Below, one piece after another: positions 33,575 through 42,962 of a DNA stretch of 64,000 nucleotides. Position numbers and translations under genes: made by a program. Below the pieces are notes generated by a model. The model saw only the letters and a program-made list of their open reading frames with translations. It ran no database searches and had not been told where the DNA came from. Every line of letters starts with the position of its first letter. Positions within the stretch are counted from its first letter, which is position 1. This DNA is from Shewanella sp. OMA3-2. Its GTDB lineage: Bacteria; Pseudomonadota; Gammaproteobacteria; Enterobacterales; Shewanellaceae. The stretch covers positions 2,554,001 through 2,618,000 of the forward strand of contig NZ_CP090974.1 of NCBI RefSeq assembly GCF_021513195.1. The letters run 5' to 3'.

Positions 33575-33748
33575 CTACAACTTTTCGTCGCTATTTATGC
33601 CGGCTGCATAAATGCTTCCTATCTCTTCCAGCGACAATACTGGTGTGGCTCCAGCAGACTGTGCCACCTTACGAATCACTCGATAGCGGCAGTGATTGTA
33701 AGGCGTATATTCTAGACTAACGATTAACTGTCTTGGTCTTGCTATCCT
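33575..33748 (-). pseudogene. Possible remnant of a REP-associated (Y1/TnpA-like) transposase
   Basis: A short frame of about 57 codons without a usable start begins ARPRQLIVSLEYTPYNHC. This resembles the N-terminus of IS200-like REP transposases (pattern ARPR...SLEDTPYYHC). It then runs into unrelated-looking residues and a stop. It is much too short to work. The match is recalled from family knowledge over about 20 residues, so the call is tentative. The flanking 33749-33860 contains nothing else. Confidence 0.4.
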
Positions 33749-33860
33749 TCATTATCTATAGTCAGTAAAGATAACTAAACATAAGGCCAAGGCTTAAATA
33801 TTCATCAATAATTATGGCTAATCATGTTGGCATATAGACATGCCAGATACCAAGAAAACA

Positions 33861-35687
33861 CTATGAACAAGCTCCCCAATGAATACCATTGTCACTGCAT
33901 TGCTGAATGCTAGTATGATTACTTTGCTCTGTTAATCGAATCCATTTCAGTACTCTTGACGCTGCATCATAATACTTGTCAGTCGTTACTCTATACTGTT
34001 GAGAATCGTCAGTTTTACGTTTATGCCAATTGAAATTAGCATCAACAATATTACTGTCATCTGTAAATGTATAACCATAATCAGTTAACAAGGTAATCAA
34101 TTCGGTAGTTGAATATTCAGCTGAACGATCCGCTAAATTAACCCAATGATTAAGCGTAGGAAACATATCGTTGGTTTTAAATTGTGAAAACTCCAATAAG
34201 TAACTAATTTTATTTTCACTATAGTTAACGCTATAATGACGTTCGTAAGCTTGCGCAAAAATATCAGCCGTAAATTGGCAAATACCACTGTTTATCGCAT
34301 AATTATTACTGAGTTTGAATTTGACAGGGCTTAGGCCTACATCATGTGTTATTTCAACAGCTTCACTGTTAAAACAAGTCTCTAACTCTCCACTAGCAAT
34401 ATTTCGCTCATCATAATTGGCGATATATCTACCGTTATTACCCCAAGAAAATGCACTATTATTACGGCGATAATAAACGTAAAGAACCTCATCAGTTACA
34501 TTATCGTTGCCATCCGTTGCCATTCTTGCTGACTCAGAAAAAAATTGGCTGTTGTTCGGATAAAAAATCGCAATATCTCGATACCAAACAGGCTCAGTAA
34601 TCTTTTCTGCGGCAGGTGCTTTATCAAGGTAATGAATCACTCGAATATAACTTGCGTCTTTATATTTCTCATCAGTGAGTAGTTCTGCTTTTTTCTTCAA
34701 GCTTAAGGCTAATCCGATCACGTAGCTGCGGGCAGTATTTTGAAGCTGCTGATTATCAGTTTCGATAAAATCACTGAATAAGTCATCTATAGGTATATTC
34801 GACTTTCTTGTAAAATCATCAATAGCTTCATTAATCAAAGAGACATAATTTAATTGAAGATGAGGATTCTCAATTAAATGCTGACAGCTAGCTTGAAGTA
34901 ACCCTGTATTTTGATGATCGCTATTGACCTTAGGATTAGACGATAGCAGATCCCAAACAGCTGAAGTAAGGGGGGTAATATATGTCGCTTGTTCAGGATT
35001 AAATTGGCCATAAAGCGGAGGGTAAATCAGTTGATAAGCAGAGGTAACCTCACCTTCACTCTCATCTATAGCGCCAACAGGTACATTAACTCTCACAGGC
35101 ACTAACGTGGCACAAATTTGTTGTTCGGCATTGTATTTTAATGAATACTCACCACCAGCAACTGTTACATCGTTTGGCTCATCTTCATCAAGCTGACCAT
35201 TGTTATTAATATCTAACCAAACAGTCGCTCCGATAAGATACCCATCAATAACCTGGCCTTGATGACCTTGTTGAAGCGGTACAGGCGAAATAGTCATTAA
35301 TATATTTGCACTGTTACTCGCCCCTTCATTATCCATAACAGTTAATTTAAAGCTCAATTCAGTATCTTGCTGTACTTCAGGTGCTATAAAACTGGTAACA
35401 GACTGCGTAGCATCCGAAAATATAATCTTTGGCGAACCATTATCAATTTGTAACCATTGATATGACTGTATTTGCCCATCGGGATCAATACTATTACTGC
35501 CATTAAGTTGTACCTCTGTCATCGAAATCACCGATGGAACAGATACTATATTAGCTACCGGAATTTTATTTACCGGAGGCGGATCCAGTGATATATCTTC
35601 AGAACCATCATCACTTCCACCACCACTTCCACCACACGCCGCTAAATTCATTAAGAGCGTTAATGTTACCATCCGATGCAATTTCAC
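33861..35687 (-). CDS. Large putative lipoprotein with PKD/REJ-like domain
   Basis: The 608-residue protein begins with a signal peptide and lipobox LAACGG, then a Gly/Ser/Asp-rich linker typical of surface-exposed lipoproteins. Residues about 45-135 look like an Ig-like PKD/REJ domain (SIDPDGQIQSYQW). Near residue 160, the acidic sequence WLDINNNGQLDEDEP is an EF-hand or dockerin-like calcium loop. The remaining 400 residues show no motif I know. It probably sits on the outer membrane, and its partner is unknown. It is a single gene flanked by degraded mobile DNA. Confidence 0.78.
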   Translation of the reverse strand: MKLHRMVTLTLLMNLAACGGSGGGSDDGSEDISLDPPPVNKIPVANIVSVPSVISMTEVQLNGSNSIDPDGQIQSYQWLQIDNGSPKIIFSDATQSVTSFIAPEVQQDTELSFKLTVMDNEGASNSANILMTISPVPLQQGHQGQVIDGYLIGATVWLDINNNGQLDEDEPNDVTVAGGEYSLKYNAEQQICATLVPVRVNVPVGAIDESEGEVTSAYQLIYPPLYGQFNPEQATYITPLTSAVWDLLSSNPKVNSDHQNTGLLQASCQHLIENPHLQLNYVSLINEAIDDFTRKSNIPIDDLFSDFIETDNQQLQNTARSYVIGLALSLKKKAELLTDEKYKDASYIRVIHYLDKAPAAEKITEPVWYRDIAIFYPNNSQFFSESARMATDGNDNVTDEVLYVYYRRNNSAFSWGNNGRYIANYDERNIASGELETCFNSEAVEITHDVGLSPVKFKLSNNYAINSGICQFTADIFAQAYERHYSVNYSENKISYLLEFSQFKTNDMFPTLNHWVNLADRSAEYSTTELITLLTDYGYTFTDDSNIVDANFNWHKRKTDDSQQYRVTTDKYYDAASRVLKWIRLTEQSNHTSIQQCSDNGIHWGACS

Positions 35688-35920
35688 TGTATATCCTTAT
35701 ATGGCTGTATTTAAATTTTATTAACCTAAAATAAATGTTAAAAAAATGCACTATTATCGTTAATTACTAAAAAATGTTATCACTAAAGATTGTTTGATCC
35801 AACTAAGATCATATTTTTTATAGATAAATATATTTAACGTCAATTTTAAGATGTTAACAACATAGAAAGACAAACCCCATTTAGCGCATTAACCTGAATT
35901 ATCTTCCCTTAATAAAGCGC
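35688..35920. other. Upstream region of the lipoprotein gene
   Basis: Strongly AT-rich with no coding frame. It precedes a degraded integrase copy that begins at 35921. Confidence 0.4.
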
Positions 35921-36330
35921 GTACTCTACTTTATCAATCAGGGTTTGCGTGTTTTCACATTATATTGCTTACCGTATCGTCCATAGGTTGTTGTGGTTGA
36001 GTGTAGTGATAAACGTGTCCAACAATCTGTGCCACTACAATTACTCTATTTGCAGTTGCTTAAACACATCAATAAAGGTGTAACGGAATGAATAGGCTGT
36101 AGCTCGGTTACCTGCGATAAAGTGTAGTTGGTTGAGTAGTTTGCCAAACTCTCGGTAAAAGGTGTGTAACCAAACACCTTCATTACTAGGTTGATAATGA
36201 ATAATGGACTTCTTGTTAAATGACTGTTTTTTTAATAGGTTGTTTTTAAAATGAATGGTTTTTGATGTTCGGTCATTAATGGTTTGAACAAAATCGATAA
36301 AAAAAAGCTCAATGAGCTTTTGTTGTAGCG
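35921..36330 (-). pseudogene. Degraded tyrosine integrase fragment (C-terminal part)
   Basis: Over about 400 bp this stretch matches, with many substitutions and small indels, the 3' end of the intact integrase gene at 54160-54560. Shared words include CCGTATCGTCCATAGG, GATAAACGTGTCC, CATCAATAAAGGTGT and GATGTTCGGTCA. It covers the catalytic C-terminus, but frames are broken and the N-terminus is absent. No tRNA gene is beside it. The adjacent 36331-36441 holds nothing else visible. Confidence 0.75.
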
Positions 36331-36441
36331 TTTTAACACCCCACTAATAAAGTGCAGATCGTCAAGATAACAAGAAATCGTATTAATTTTACTCGTGCTT
36401 TCAGCAGTCGTAAATATATTGGCAACTTTCTATATAATAAT

Positions 36442-36807
36442 TTAATTTAGGTGGCACGATACACTTATTGTCCTATCAGGGCTTAAGGTGATACTCAATA
36501 ATGCAAAATCAGCTTTAGTGTGCCACTCATACTCTACAACGTTATTTTTTTTATTAATATAACGAGCGCCAGAGCCAGATATAGCCTGATTAAGGTGTAT
36601 ATTTTTGACATCGATATGCTGCGCTACCAATTTGATGTCTAAGATAGCTTCACTACCATCTGCTGAATATAATGCGCTAATGGTCCCACCTTGATCACAA
36701 CTAAAAGTCGCATTTTGAGTTGCTTCACTAGTATGAATATCATCTGTTTTGCTTGCGCAGGAAAGTACGGCAAAGCCGCAAAGTACACCTATAAAAATAT
36801 GTTTCAT
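36442..36807 (-). CDS. MliC-like lysozyme-inhibitor lipoprotein
   Basis: The 121-residue protein has a signal peptide with lipobox VLSC at residues 12-15. The mature part has the MliC pattern: a cysteine after the N-terminus (FSCDQGG), the central SGSGARY motif, a YEWHTKAD stretch and a C-terminal cysteine (VSCHLN). MliC proteins sit in the periplasm or outer membrane and block host or predator c-type lysozyme. I start at the ATG at 36807, which follows GAGG; the frame also opens 4 codons earlier. It lies 24 bp downstream of the TauE/SafE gene, probably in one operon. Confidence 0.78.
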   Translation of the reverse strand: MKHIFIGVLCGFAVLSCASKTDDIHTSEATQNATFSCDQGGTISALYSADGSEAILDIKLVAQHIDVKNIHLNQAISGSGARYINKKNNVVEYEWHTKADFALLSITLSPDRTISVSCHLN

Positions 36808-36831
36808 TGAACACCTCATTTATTTTTTTAA

Positions 36832-37560
36832 TCAATTGATTATTAACCATAGGCCTAATAACAATAGTATGTAATTCATAATTTTTAAAAAAAGTATTTT
36901 ATTGAGCCTCTTGTTAATGTGAACTCCTATCCAATTGCCTAAAAATGCCAAAGGTAAAAACGCCAAGGCAGATAATATAATGTCTAGACTTAGTAATCTA
37001 AAGCTTAACGCCCCAATTAACTTACCAATATTCATAATTGCAAAAAATGCGGTAGCTGTTGCTACAAATTTAGCTTGTGGTAATTTTATCGCGGTAAAGT
37101 ACATGATTAGAGGTGGGCCACCTGCATGTACAAGCGTGCTACTAATCCCTGAACTTGCTGACATTAAATAAGCACCAAATGTACTTTTGAGAAATGCTAA
37201 TTCAATATTTTTGAATATAATGTTTTTCAAGGCAAAAACAAGACAAAGTAGCGCAATAATACTGCGTAAATAACTTGGGTTAATACTATCAATAATGAAA
37301 TTGGCGAAGATAACGCCCAATATAGCACCAGGTATTAAGCGCTTTAACAACATCACATCCCATTTTCGCCAAAAGCTTCTTATACTCATTGCGTCGGCAA
37401 TGATAAGCAAAGGAAGCATAATAGCGATAGCCTGAGTAGCGGGTAATTTAAGCATTAACAGCGGCACCGCGAAAACACCAAGTGCCCCAGCAAATGCCGA
37501 TTTAGAGATGCCTATCAGCAACACAACAAACGCGATGAGTAATAATACTGATAGTTCCAC
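36832..37560 (-). CDS. TauE/SafE-family sulfite/organosulfur exporter-like permease
   Basis: The 242-residue protein has eight predicted membrane segments in two similar halves, each starting with the family's G-x-G-rich region (GISKSAFAGALGVFAVPLLM near residue 18; ASSGISSTLVHAGGPPLIMYF near 135). Members transport sulfite, sulfoacetate or related anions. The substrate here is unknown. It appears to start with GTG. It lies between pirin and the MliC-like gene on the same strand. Confidence 0.88.
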   Translation of the reverse strand: MELSVLLLIAFVVLLIGISKSAFAGALGVFAVPLLMLKLPATQAIAIMLPLLIIADAMSIRSFWRKWDVMLLKRLIPGAILGVIFANFIIDSINPSYLRSIIALLCLVFALKNIIFKNIELAFLKSTFGAYLMSASSGISSTLVHAGGPPLIMYFTAIKLPQAKFVATATAFFAIMNIGKLIGALSFRLLSLDIILSALAFLPLAFLGNWIGVHINKRLNKILFLKIMNYILLLLGLWLIIN

Positions 37561-37620
37561 TATATTCGTTCCATAAATCCTAGCTCTGGTTTAAATAGCC
37601 CACAACCTTTGTAAAAAAGT

Positions 37621-38313
37621 TTATGCATTAGGTAAATTAAACCATAAAGCTTCAAGTGGCTCATCCGCTTTTACGTTAATTGTATAATCGGCTCCAACAG
37701 CAAATGCATCGCCCTGCTGAAAAGGTTTGTTTTCAGCGGTTAGTTGTCCTTTAATAATGTGCAAGTAACCAATTCGGTTTGCAGTTTGTAAATCAATGTC
37801 CTCACCTTTATCCAAGACTAAACGAGATATACTAGCATCTTGATTTATCGATAAAGAACCATCTTCACCATTAGAACTCACTAGCGTAGTCAACTTACCT
37901 TTTTGCGGCAAGCTTTTCTGCTCATAGCTAGGCTCTATCCCTTTAATGTTAGGTTGTATCCAAATTTGAAGAAATTTAACTCTCTCGGTATCAGAAGCAT
38001 TAAATTCAGAGTGCATCACACCACGCCCTGCGCTCATGCGCTGAACATCACCAGCGGGTACTACATAGCTGTTGCCAGTGCTATCGTCGTGCTTAAGCGC
38101 GCCCTCCATTACATAAGAGATAATTTCCATATCTCGGTGGCCATGTTTACCAAAGCCTTGTCCTGGCATAACCATATCGTCATTGATAACGCGAAGTGCC
38201 GAGATGCCCATATGTTTAGCATCGTAATAATTACCGAAAGAAAAACTATGCTTACTCTCTAGCCAACCAAAGTTTGCAACGCCTCTATCTTCTGCTTTTC
38301 TAATATATTTCAT
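37621..38313 (-). CDS. Pirin-family bicupin protein, YhhW/YhaK-like
   Basis: The 230-residue protein has the pirin N-terminal cupin with metal ligands in FGKHGHRDMEIISYV (H, H, E) and HSEFNAS (H). It ends in a short C-terminal cupin, matching the compact YhhW/YhaK type in length. E. coli YhhW has quercetinase activity in vitro; the real substrate is uncertain. AGGAG lies eight bases before the ATG. The LysR gene upstream is 140 bp away on the same strand, an arrangement like yhaJ-yhaK in E. coli, so LysR control is likely. Confidence 0.9.
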   Translation of the reverse strand: MKYIRKAEDRGVANFGWLESKHSFSFGNYYDAKHMGISALRVINDDMVMPGQGFGKHGHRDMEIISYVMEGALKHDDSTGNSYVVPAGDVQRMSAGRGVMHSEFNASDTERVKFLQIWIQPNIKGIEPSYEQKSLPQKGKLTTLVSSNGEDGSLSINQDASISRLVLDKGEDIDLQTANRIGYLHIIKGQLTAENKPFQQGDAFAVGADYTINVKADEPLEALWFNLPNA

Positions 38314-38453
38314 AATTAGGTCTCCTATTTAGTTGATGAAGACCATTTTATATTTTCGTTTAAACGATTGAAATTTCTAAATTCAGCACTTATCGTTCTA
38401 TTTAAAAGAACTTAAATAAGTTTAAATCTACCTAAATTGATTCAGCATATTTG

Positions 38454-39356
38454 CTATTTTTGAACCGAACTATCGCAAAGTCTTCTTAGCGCTTCTAAAA
38501 AATAATGGGCCACAGGGCCAAGGCTGTCTATATCTTTATATGAGAGATATAGTTGGGCAGTACGTTTGTTATTTTTATCTAATGCTAAGTGCTTTAAGCG
38601 GCCATCATTTATGTGATCCGTAATTAAGCTAAGTGGTAACCAAGCAAACCCCATCCCTTTAATGATCATATCAATGGAGCTTTGCATATGACTAACAGTC
38701 CAGCGCTGATTAGCCTCAAGCCAACCTTCGTTCGCTTTATTCTTCTCATTTAAGCGAGATGAGTCTCTAACCACAATTTGTCGATAGCTTTTTAAGTCTT
38801 CTAGGGTAAGCGTTCTATTAATATTATGCAGAGGGTGCTCGGGGCTTGCCACCGCACAAAACTCTATGTGGCATAAACTTTCGCTCACTCCTGCGCCCAA
38901 AGAACTTGGTGCTATAGCTATCTCCGCATCATCGTTAGTTAGCATTTCGTTAGCACCACCTAAAATAGACTCTAGTAGCTCTATTTGAACTAGTGGAAAT
39001 TGCTTCGACACGGTTTCTAAAGCTTTATAAAGTCGATCACGAGGAAAAATCTCATCAACAGCAACTTTTAAACGACTTTCAATACCTCGACTTAAAGTTA
39101 CACCAATGGCTTCAACCTTTTTAGCCTCCTCAACCAGGTAATTTGAGCGGCGCAGAATCATTTTTCCAGCATCAGTTAGCACCGTTTTTCGGCCCTCTAC
39201 CGAAAAGAGCTTTACCCCTAAAGATTCTTCTATTTTACCTACTGCGGTGTGAATGCTTGATTGACTTTTAAATACGCCCTGCGATGCTTGATTAAAGCCC
39301 CCGTATTCCACCACCGCATGAAACATACGCCATTGCTCTAAGGTTATTCGTAGCAT
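38454..39356 (-). CDS. LysR-family transcriptional regulator, YhaJ-like
   Basis: The 300-residue protein has an N-terminal winged helix (FHAVVEYGGFNQASQGVFKSQSSIHTAVGKIEESLG) and a substrate-binding domain from about residue 90. It resembles YhaJ, a regulator next to a pirin gene in E. coli that responds to aromatic or quinone-like compounds. That response is known for YhaJ only and is inferred here. AAAGGA precedes the ATG. It lies upstream of pirin, TauE/SafE and the MliC-like gene, with a further pirin and DoxX gene behind it. Confidence 0.9.
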   Translation of the reverse strand: MLRITLEQWRMFHAVVEYGGFNQASQGVFKSQSSIHTAVGKIEESLGVKLFSVEGRKTVLTDAGKMILRRSNYLVEEAKKVEAIGVTLSRGIESRLKVAVDEIFPRDRLYKALETVSKQFPLVQIELLESILGGANEMLTNDDAEIAIAPSSLGAGVSESLCHIEFCAVASPEHPLHNINRTLTLEDLKSYRQIVVRDSSRLNEKNKANEGWLEANQRWTVSHMQSSIDMIIKGMGFAWLPLSLITDHINDGRLKHLALDKNNKRTAQLYLSYKDIDSLGPVAHYFLEALRRLCDSSVQK

Positions 39357-39802
39357 GTTAACTTTCCTTTCGTTGTATAGTTACATCCAATAACTAAGCA
39401 GATGCTTTATCCTCAATATTATACGTTTATAATGCATTTTTATTAGCAACGTTTATAAGAAAGTACTTTCAATCTTTTATGAGCTATTTAGTCGCAGCGA
39501 ATATGACTTTTATTATTCCATCATAATAAGTAGCTAAAAATCGTAGAAGTGTAGTCGGTACGTGGAATTGCAGGTCATATATGCGTGCTTATTTCATCAA
39601 TTTACAGGCAGGTGCTTATCTTTAGCAAGGGCGACTAATTTTAAGTAGGATAACCAGCTCAGCTTAAAATAAGCAGCTATTGAAATTTACGTGATAATTA
39701 CGTGATAACTTGTATACAGACAAGCATACGTTAAGGCTTATAAAGTAGCGCTAAATATATACAATAGCGCTACCTTTCATCTGGTACACTTGCTCTGCAT
39801 GA
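39357..39802. other. Intergenic region with no recognised feature
   Basis: 446 bp upstream of the LysR gene and beyond the stop of the second pirin gene. It is AT-rich with no coding frame or clear hairpin, and should hold the LysR promoter. Confidence 0.4.
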
Positions 39803-40675
39803 TTACGATGTAGGAACTCTCGTTTTCAACGGTATATACTCTTTGTTATCACCAGGCACGCTCGGAAAATTACCATTTTCCCAGTCACTCTTCGCTTGCT
39901 CAATACGCGCTTCGCTAAATGAGACAAAGTTCCAGAACAAGTGTGGAACAGGATCAAACTTATCCCCGCCAAGCATAATAAAGCGACCACATTCAACTAC
40001 GTTGATAACAGTGTCACTTTCATCTAATAATACAAACTCGCCTTCACCGTATGTAACACCGCCCACTTCTACTTTACCGCTTATAGGAAATATCGCGGTT
40101 TCTTGCGTCGGGTGTGGTCTATCAATTTGATTGCCTTCACTTGCCGCAATATCGATGTAAAACATCGGTGAATAATTTTTTATCGGAGAGCTCATACCAT
40201 AGGCCTCACCGACAATCAGTCGCATCATTACGCCTTCATGTATAAAGTGTGGTAAATCATTCTTTTTAACATGCGTAAATGAAGGTTCAATCTCTGCCAT
40301 ATGCTCAGGCAGTGCAATCCAGCATTGCAACCCATTAATTCTATGCGCATTAGCTCGTACTTCAAAAGTTTCACGCTCTGAATGCGTAATGCCTTTACCT
40401 GCGGTCATCCAATTAACATCACCGGGATGTATTTCTAAGTTATTCCCGAGTGAATCGCGGTGTAAAATGCCGCCTTCGAACAGATAAGTCAGTGTACATA
40501 AGCCAATATGCGGATGGGGTCTTACATTAATTCCCTTTCCTGCAGGAAAGTCACTTGGTCCCATCTGGTCAAAGAAAATAAAAGGGCCTACCATCTTTTT
40601 CTCTTTATTAGGTAATACTCGCTTTACAAATAAGCCACCAAGATCATGCTCTACACCGTTTAATACTTTCGCCAT
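39803..40675 (-). CDS. Pirin-family bicupin protein, full-length type
   Basis: The 290-residue protein is a full-size pirin. The N-terminal cupin has the metal ligands in VRPHPHIGLCTLTYLFEG (H, H) and HSERETF (H, E), and the C-terminal pirin domain follows (about 170-270). It is clearly distinct from the shorter pirin at 37621. Pirins are Fe(II) bicupins with proposed quercetinase or redox-sensing roles. It is divergent from the DoxX gene at 40958, with 282 bp between them. Confidence 0.92.
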   Translation of the reverse strand: MAKVLNGVEHDLGGLFVKRVLPNKEKKMVGPFIFFDQMGPSDFPAGKGINVRPHPHIGLCTLTYLFEGGILHRDSLGNNLEIHPGDVNWMTAGKGITHSERETFEVRANAHRINGLQCWIALPEHMAEIEPSFTHVKKNDLPHFIHEGVMMRLIVGEAYGMSSPIKNYSPMFYIDIAASEGNQIDRPHPTQETAIFPISGKVEVGGVTYGEGEFVLLDESDTVINVVECGRFIMLGGDKFDPVPHLFWNFVSFSEARIEQAKSDWENGNFPSVPGDNKEYIPLKTRVPTS

Positions 40676-40957
40676 AATTTTTATACCTATTGTTTTAAAC
40701 TAATCATCTAGAAAAATAACACTCTTATACCTTAATAGAAATAGCAAAAAAAATAACAAGTCATTCGTTTAATCAGAATGAGGTTGTGAGTTTTATACCT
40801 AAAATTATCCACTATAATATTTGTTCGTTTTTATAGAATGCTCCATACTAAATTAACAAATTTCATCTTTCTGCCCAATAATGAATAATAGGCTCAACTT
40901 CTTCGAAAGAAGATCTTAATTAACTAATTACTATATTTTGGAAAAAGGAAGCACATC

Positions 40958-41401
40958 ATGAAAGCATTACTAAAAAATCTTGTTACGTCTCAAGCTGGAT
41001 TTAGCGCACTAGTACTACGTATTCCCGTAGGTATTATTTTTATGGCCCACGGCGCGCAAAAATTATTTGGTTCATTTGGTGGATATGGACTTGAAGGAAC
41101 AGGGCAATGGATGGAGTCAATTGGTTTAGCGCCAGGATTTTTAATGGCCTTATTGGCAGGCAGCGCTGAGTTCTTTGGTGGTTTGTTCTTACTTCTAGGG
41201 CTTCTTACTAGACCTGCCGCTATTGCATTAGCTGGTACGATGGTCGTGGCAATTTTTTCCGTCCATTTAGAAAATGGTTTATTTATGGCTAATAATGGCT
41301 ATGAGTTTGGCTTAGCTTTGCTTGCTGCTAGTTTGTCTCTAGGTTTTTCAGGTGCGGGTAAAGCGGCAATCGATAATCTTATTAGCGATAAGCTTTCATA
41401 A
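40958..41401 (+). CDS. DoxX-family membrane protein
   Basis: The 147-residue protein has four predicted membrane helices and the DoxX pattern RIPVGIIFMAHGAQKLFG near the N-terminus, then GSAEFFGGLFLLLGLLTRPAA. Such small quinone-interacting membrane proteins are often encoded beside pirins, as here. An AAGGA site precedes the ATG. An IS3-family element has inserted 77 bp after its stop. Confidence 0.9.
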   Translation: MKALLKNLVTSQAGFSALVLRIPVGIIFMAHGAQKLFGSFGGYGLEGTGQWMESIGLAPGFLMALLAGSAEFFGGLFLLLGLLTRPAAIALAGTMVVAIFSVHLENGLFMANNGYEFGLALLAASLSLGFSGAGKAAIDNLISDKLS

Positions 41402-41541
41402 CCGCCAATTAAAAATTTAACAGCAGCAATGTCAAAGATACCGTTAGTGATACTTGATTTAAGCTCATGGTGATAAGCTGACGTGGTTTAATTGATACGA
41501 CTAACCCAGTTAAGACATAATTGATTTAACTGGAGATTCAA

Positions 41542-41835
41542 ATGAAAACACGTAAATCCTATTCAAAAGAATTCAAGCTTGATGCCATTACACTGGTAAG
41601 AGAGCAAAATTACAGTATTGCTGAAGCCGCTAGAAATTTAGAGGTGACTCCTCAACTGCTCGGCCGCTGGATAAAAGAAGCAGAAAATGATGATGGTCAT
41701 GCATTTAGAGGCAACGGCAAGCTGACACCTGAGCAGGAAGAGATCCGCAAGCTAAAGGCACAAGTAAAGCGCTTAGAAATAGAGCGTGAAATATTAAAAA
41801 AAGCGACGGTCTTCTTTGCCAAAGAAACGAAGTGA
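41542..41835 (+). CDS. IS3-family transposase OrfA
   Basis: The 97-residue protein has an N-terminal helix-turn-helix (SIAEAARNLEVTPQLLGRWIKEA) and a C-terminal leucine-zipper-like coil (IRKLKAQVKRLEIEREILKKA). A run of seven A residues followed by G (41796-41803) lies near its end. OrfB's frame is open back to this point in the -1 frame, so a fused OrfAB by -1 frameshifting is likely, as in other IS3 elements. Confidence 0.92.
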   Translation: MKTRKSYSKEFKLDAITLVREQNYSIAEAARNLEVTPQLLGRWIKEAENDDGHAFRGNGKLTPEQEEIRKLKAQVKRLEIEREILKKATVFFAKETK

Positions 41836-42710
41836 AATACGCGTTTATTACCCAAAATAAGAAGATCTGGCCTGTGATATTAATGTGTCACGTGTTGGGT
41901 GTGAAAAACAATAATTACTACAGCTATCAAAAGCGGAAGTCTCAGTCACCTGTTGATACAGAGCATCAAGAGATGTTGCAGTGGGTTAAGGATATTGCCG
42001 AGTTTAGCGATAACACCTACGGACAAAGACGCATTCAAAAGGCATTGAATTCCCTTGATTACCCTGTTGGGCGTAGGAAAACATCGCAACTGATGAAAGA
42101 AGCAAACGTTTGGGTGCGCTATAAAAAGAAGTACAAAGCAACAACCAACAGCGGCCACAAGAAGCCTATATATGAAAATGAGCTTGAACAGGATTTTGAT
42201 GTTCAATGCGCCAATCAAGCGTGGGTTCAAGATATTACGTACATATGGACTGCCGAAGGATGGCTGTATTTAGCCGTCGTAATCGATCTCTATTCCCGTA
42301 AAGTTGTTGGTTGGAGTATGGGCAGCAGAATGAAGGCACTACTCGTTTGTGATGCGCTCACAATGGCTATATGGCAACGAAAACCTAAAGCTGGATTGAT
42401 AATACACTCAGATCAAGGTGTTCAATATGCGAGCCATCAATATAGACGAATACTGAGGCTGCATAAGTTTGTCGGCAGTATGAGTAAAAAAGGATGTTGT
42501 TGGGATAATGCAGTAGCTGAAAGCTTTTTCGGAAGCTTGAAGCAGGAACGAGTTCATTGGCGCAATTATCGAACACGCTACGCAGCTCAACAAGATGTCT
42601 TGAATTACATCACTATGTGGTACAACAGCCAACGGATGCATTCATACCTTAATTACCAAAGTCCCAATGAATTTGAGCGTACGGATAAGCCGTTAACAGA
42701 AGTGGCGTAA
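41832..42710 (+). CDS. IS3-family transposase OrfB (DDE integrase)
   Basis: The 292-residue catalytic protein has the DDE residues in WVQDITYIW (D), IIHSDQGVQY (D) and NAVAESFFGSLK (E), typical of the IS51/IS150 groups. Its GTG start overlaps the OrfA stop by 4 bp. The intact frame and perfect target duplication suggest a working element. Confidence 0.93.
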   Translation: MKYAFITQNKKIWPVILMCHVLGVKNNNYYSYQKRKSQSPVDTEHQEMLQWVKDIAEFSDNTYGQRRIQKALNSLDYPVGRRKTSQLMKEANVWVRYKKKYKATTNSGHKKPIYENELEQDFDVQCANQAWVQDITYIWTAEGWLYLAVVIDLYSRKVVGWSMGSRMKALLVCDALTMAIWQRKPKAGLIIHSDQGVQYASHQYRRILRLHKFVGSMSKKGCCWDNAVAESFFGSLKQERVHWRNYRTRYAAQQDVLNYITMWYNSQRMHSYLNYQSPNEFERTDKPLTEVA

Positions 42711-42857
42711 CGAACTTAACTAGGGTGACCGAATTCAGTTGACCAGGTCAAGCACAACTATTCGCGTTTTACAAATATACGTTCCACCTCATCACGCGGT
42801 GGTCTGAAGAAGAATTTTCTTCCAAGCAAAACAGGTATTCATTTTCGGGATCTAACA

Positions 42858-42877
42858 GTGGTAAGGCCTTACCACTA
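42858..42877. repeat. Perfect 20-bp palindrome
   Basis: AGTGGTAAGG followed by its exact complement CCTTACCACT lies in the gene-free stretch between the IS3 element and the first tRNA-Ser end copy. It is flanked by ATCTAAC on the left (42850-42856) and GTTGGGT on the right. Confidence 0.7.
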
Positions 42878-42962
42878 TACGTTGTTGGGTGCTCAGCTCA
42901 TGTAAAAAATGGATACATTGACTGAGTCAATCCTTATAGAGAGAACCTCAAACGCCAAAAAC

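Larger units (their letters stand above)
41479..42750 (+). mobile_element. Complete IS3-family element, 1272 bp, with 3-bp target duplication AGC
   Basis: Imperfect 36-bp inverted repeats (24 of 36 matching, outer bases TGAC-TGGT) lie at 41479-41514 and 42715-42750. Both sides are flanked by AGC (41476-41478 and 42751-42753), the 3-bp duplication normal for IS3. Both transposase frames are intact, so the insertion is recent or still active. Confidence 0.92.
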
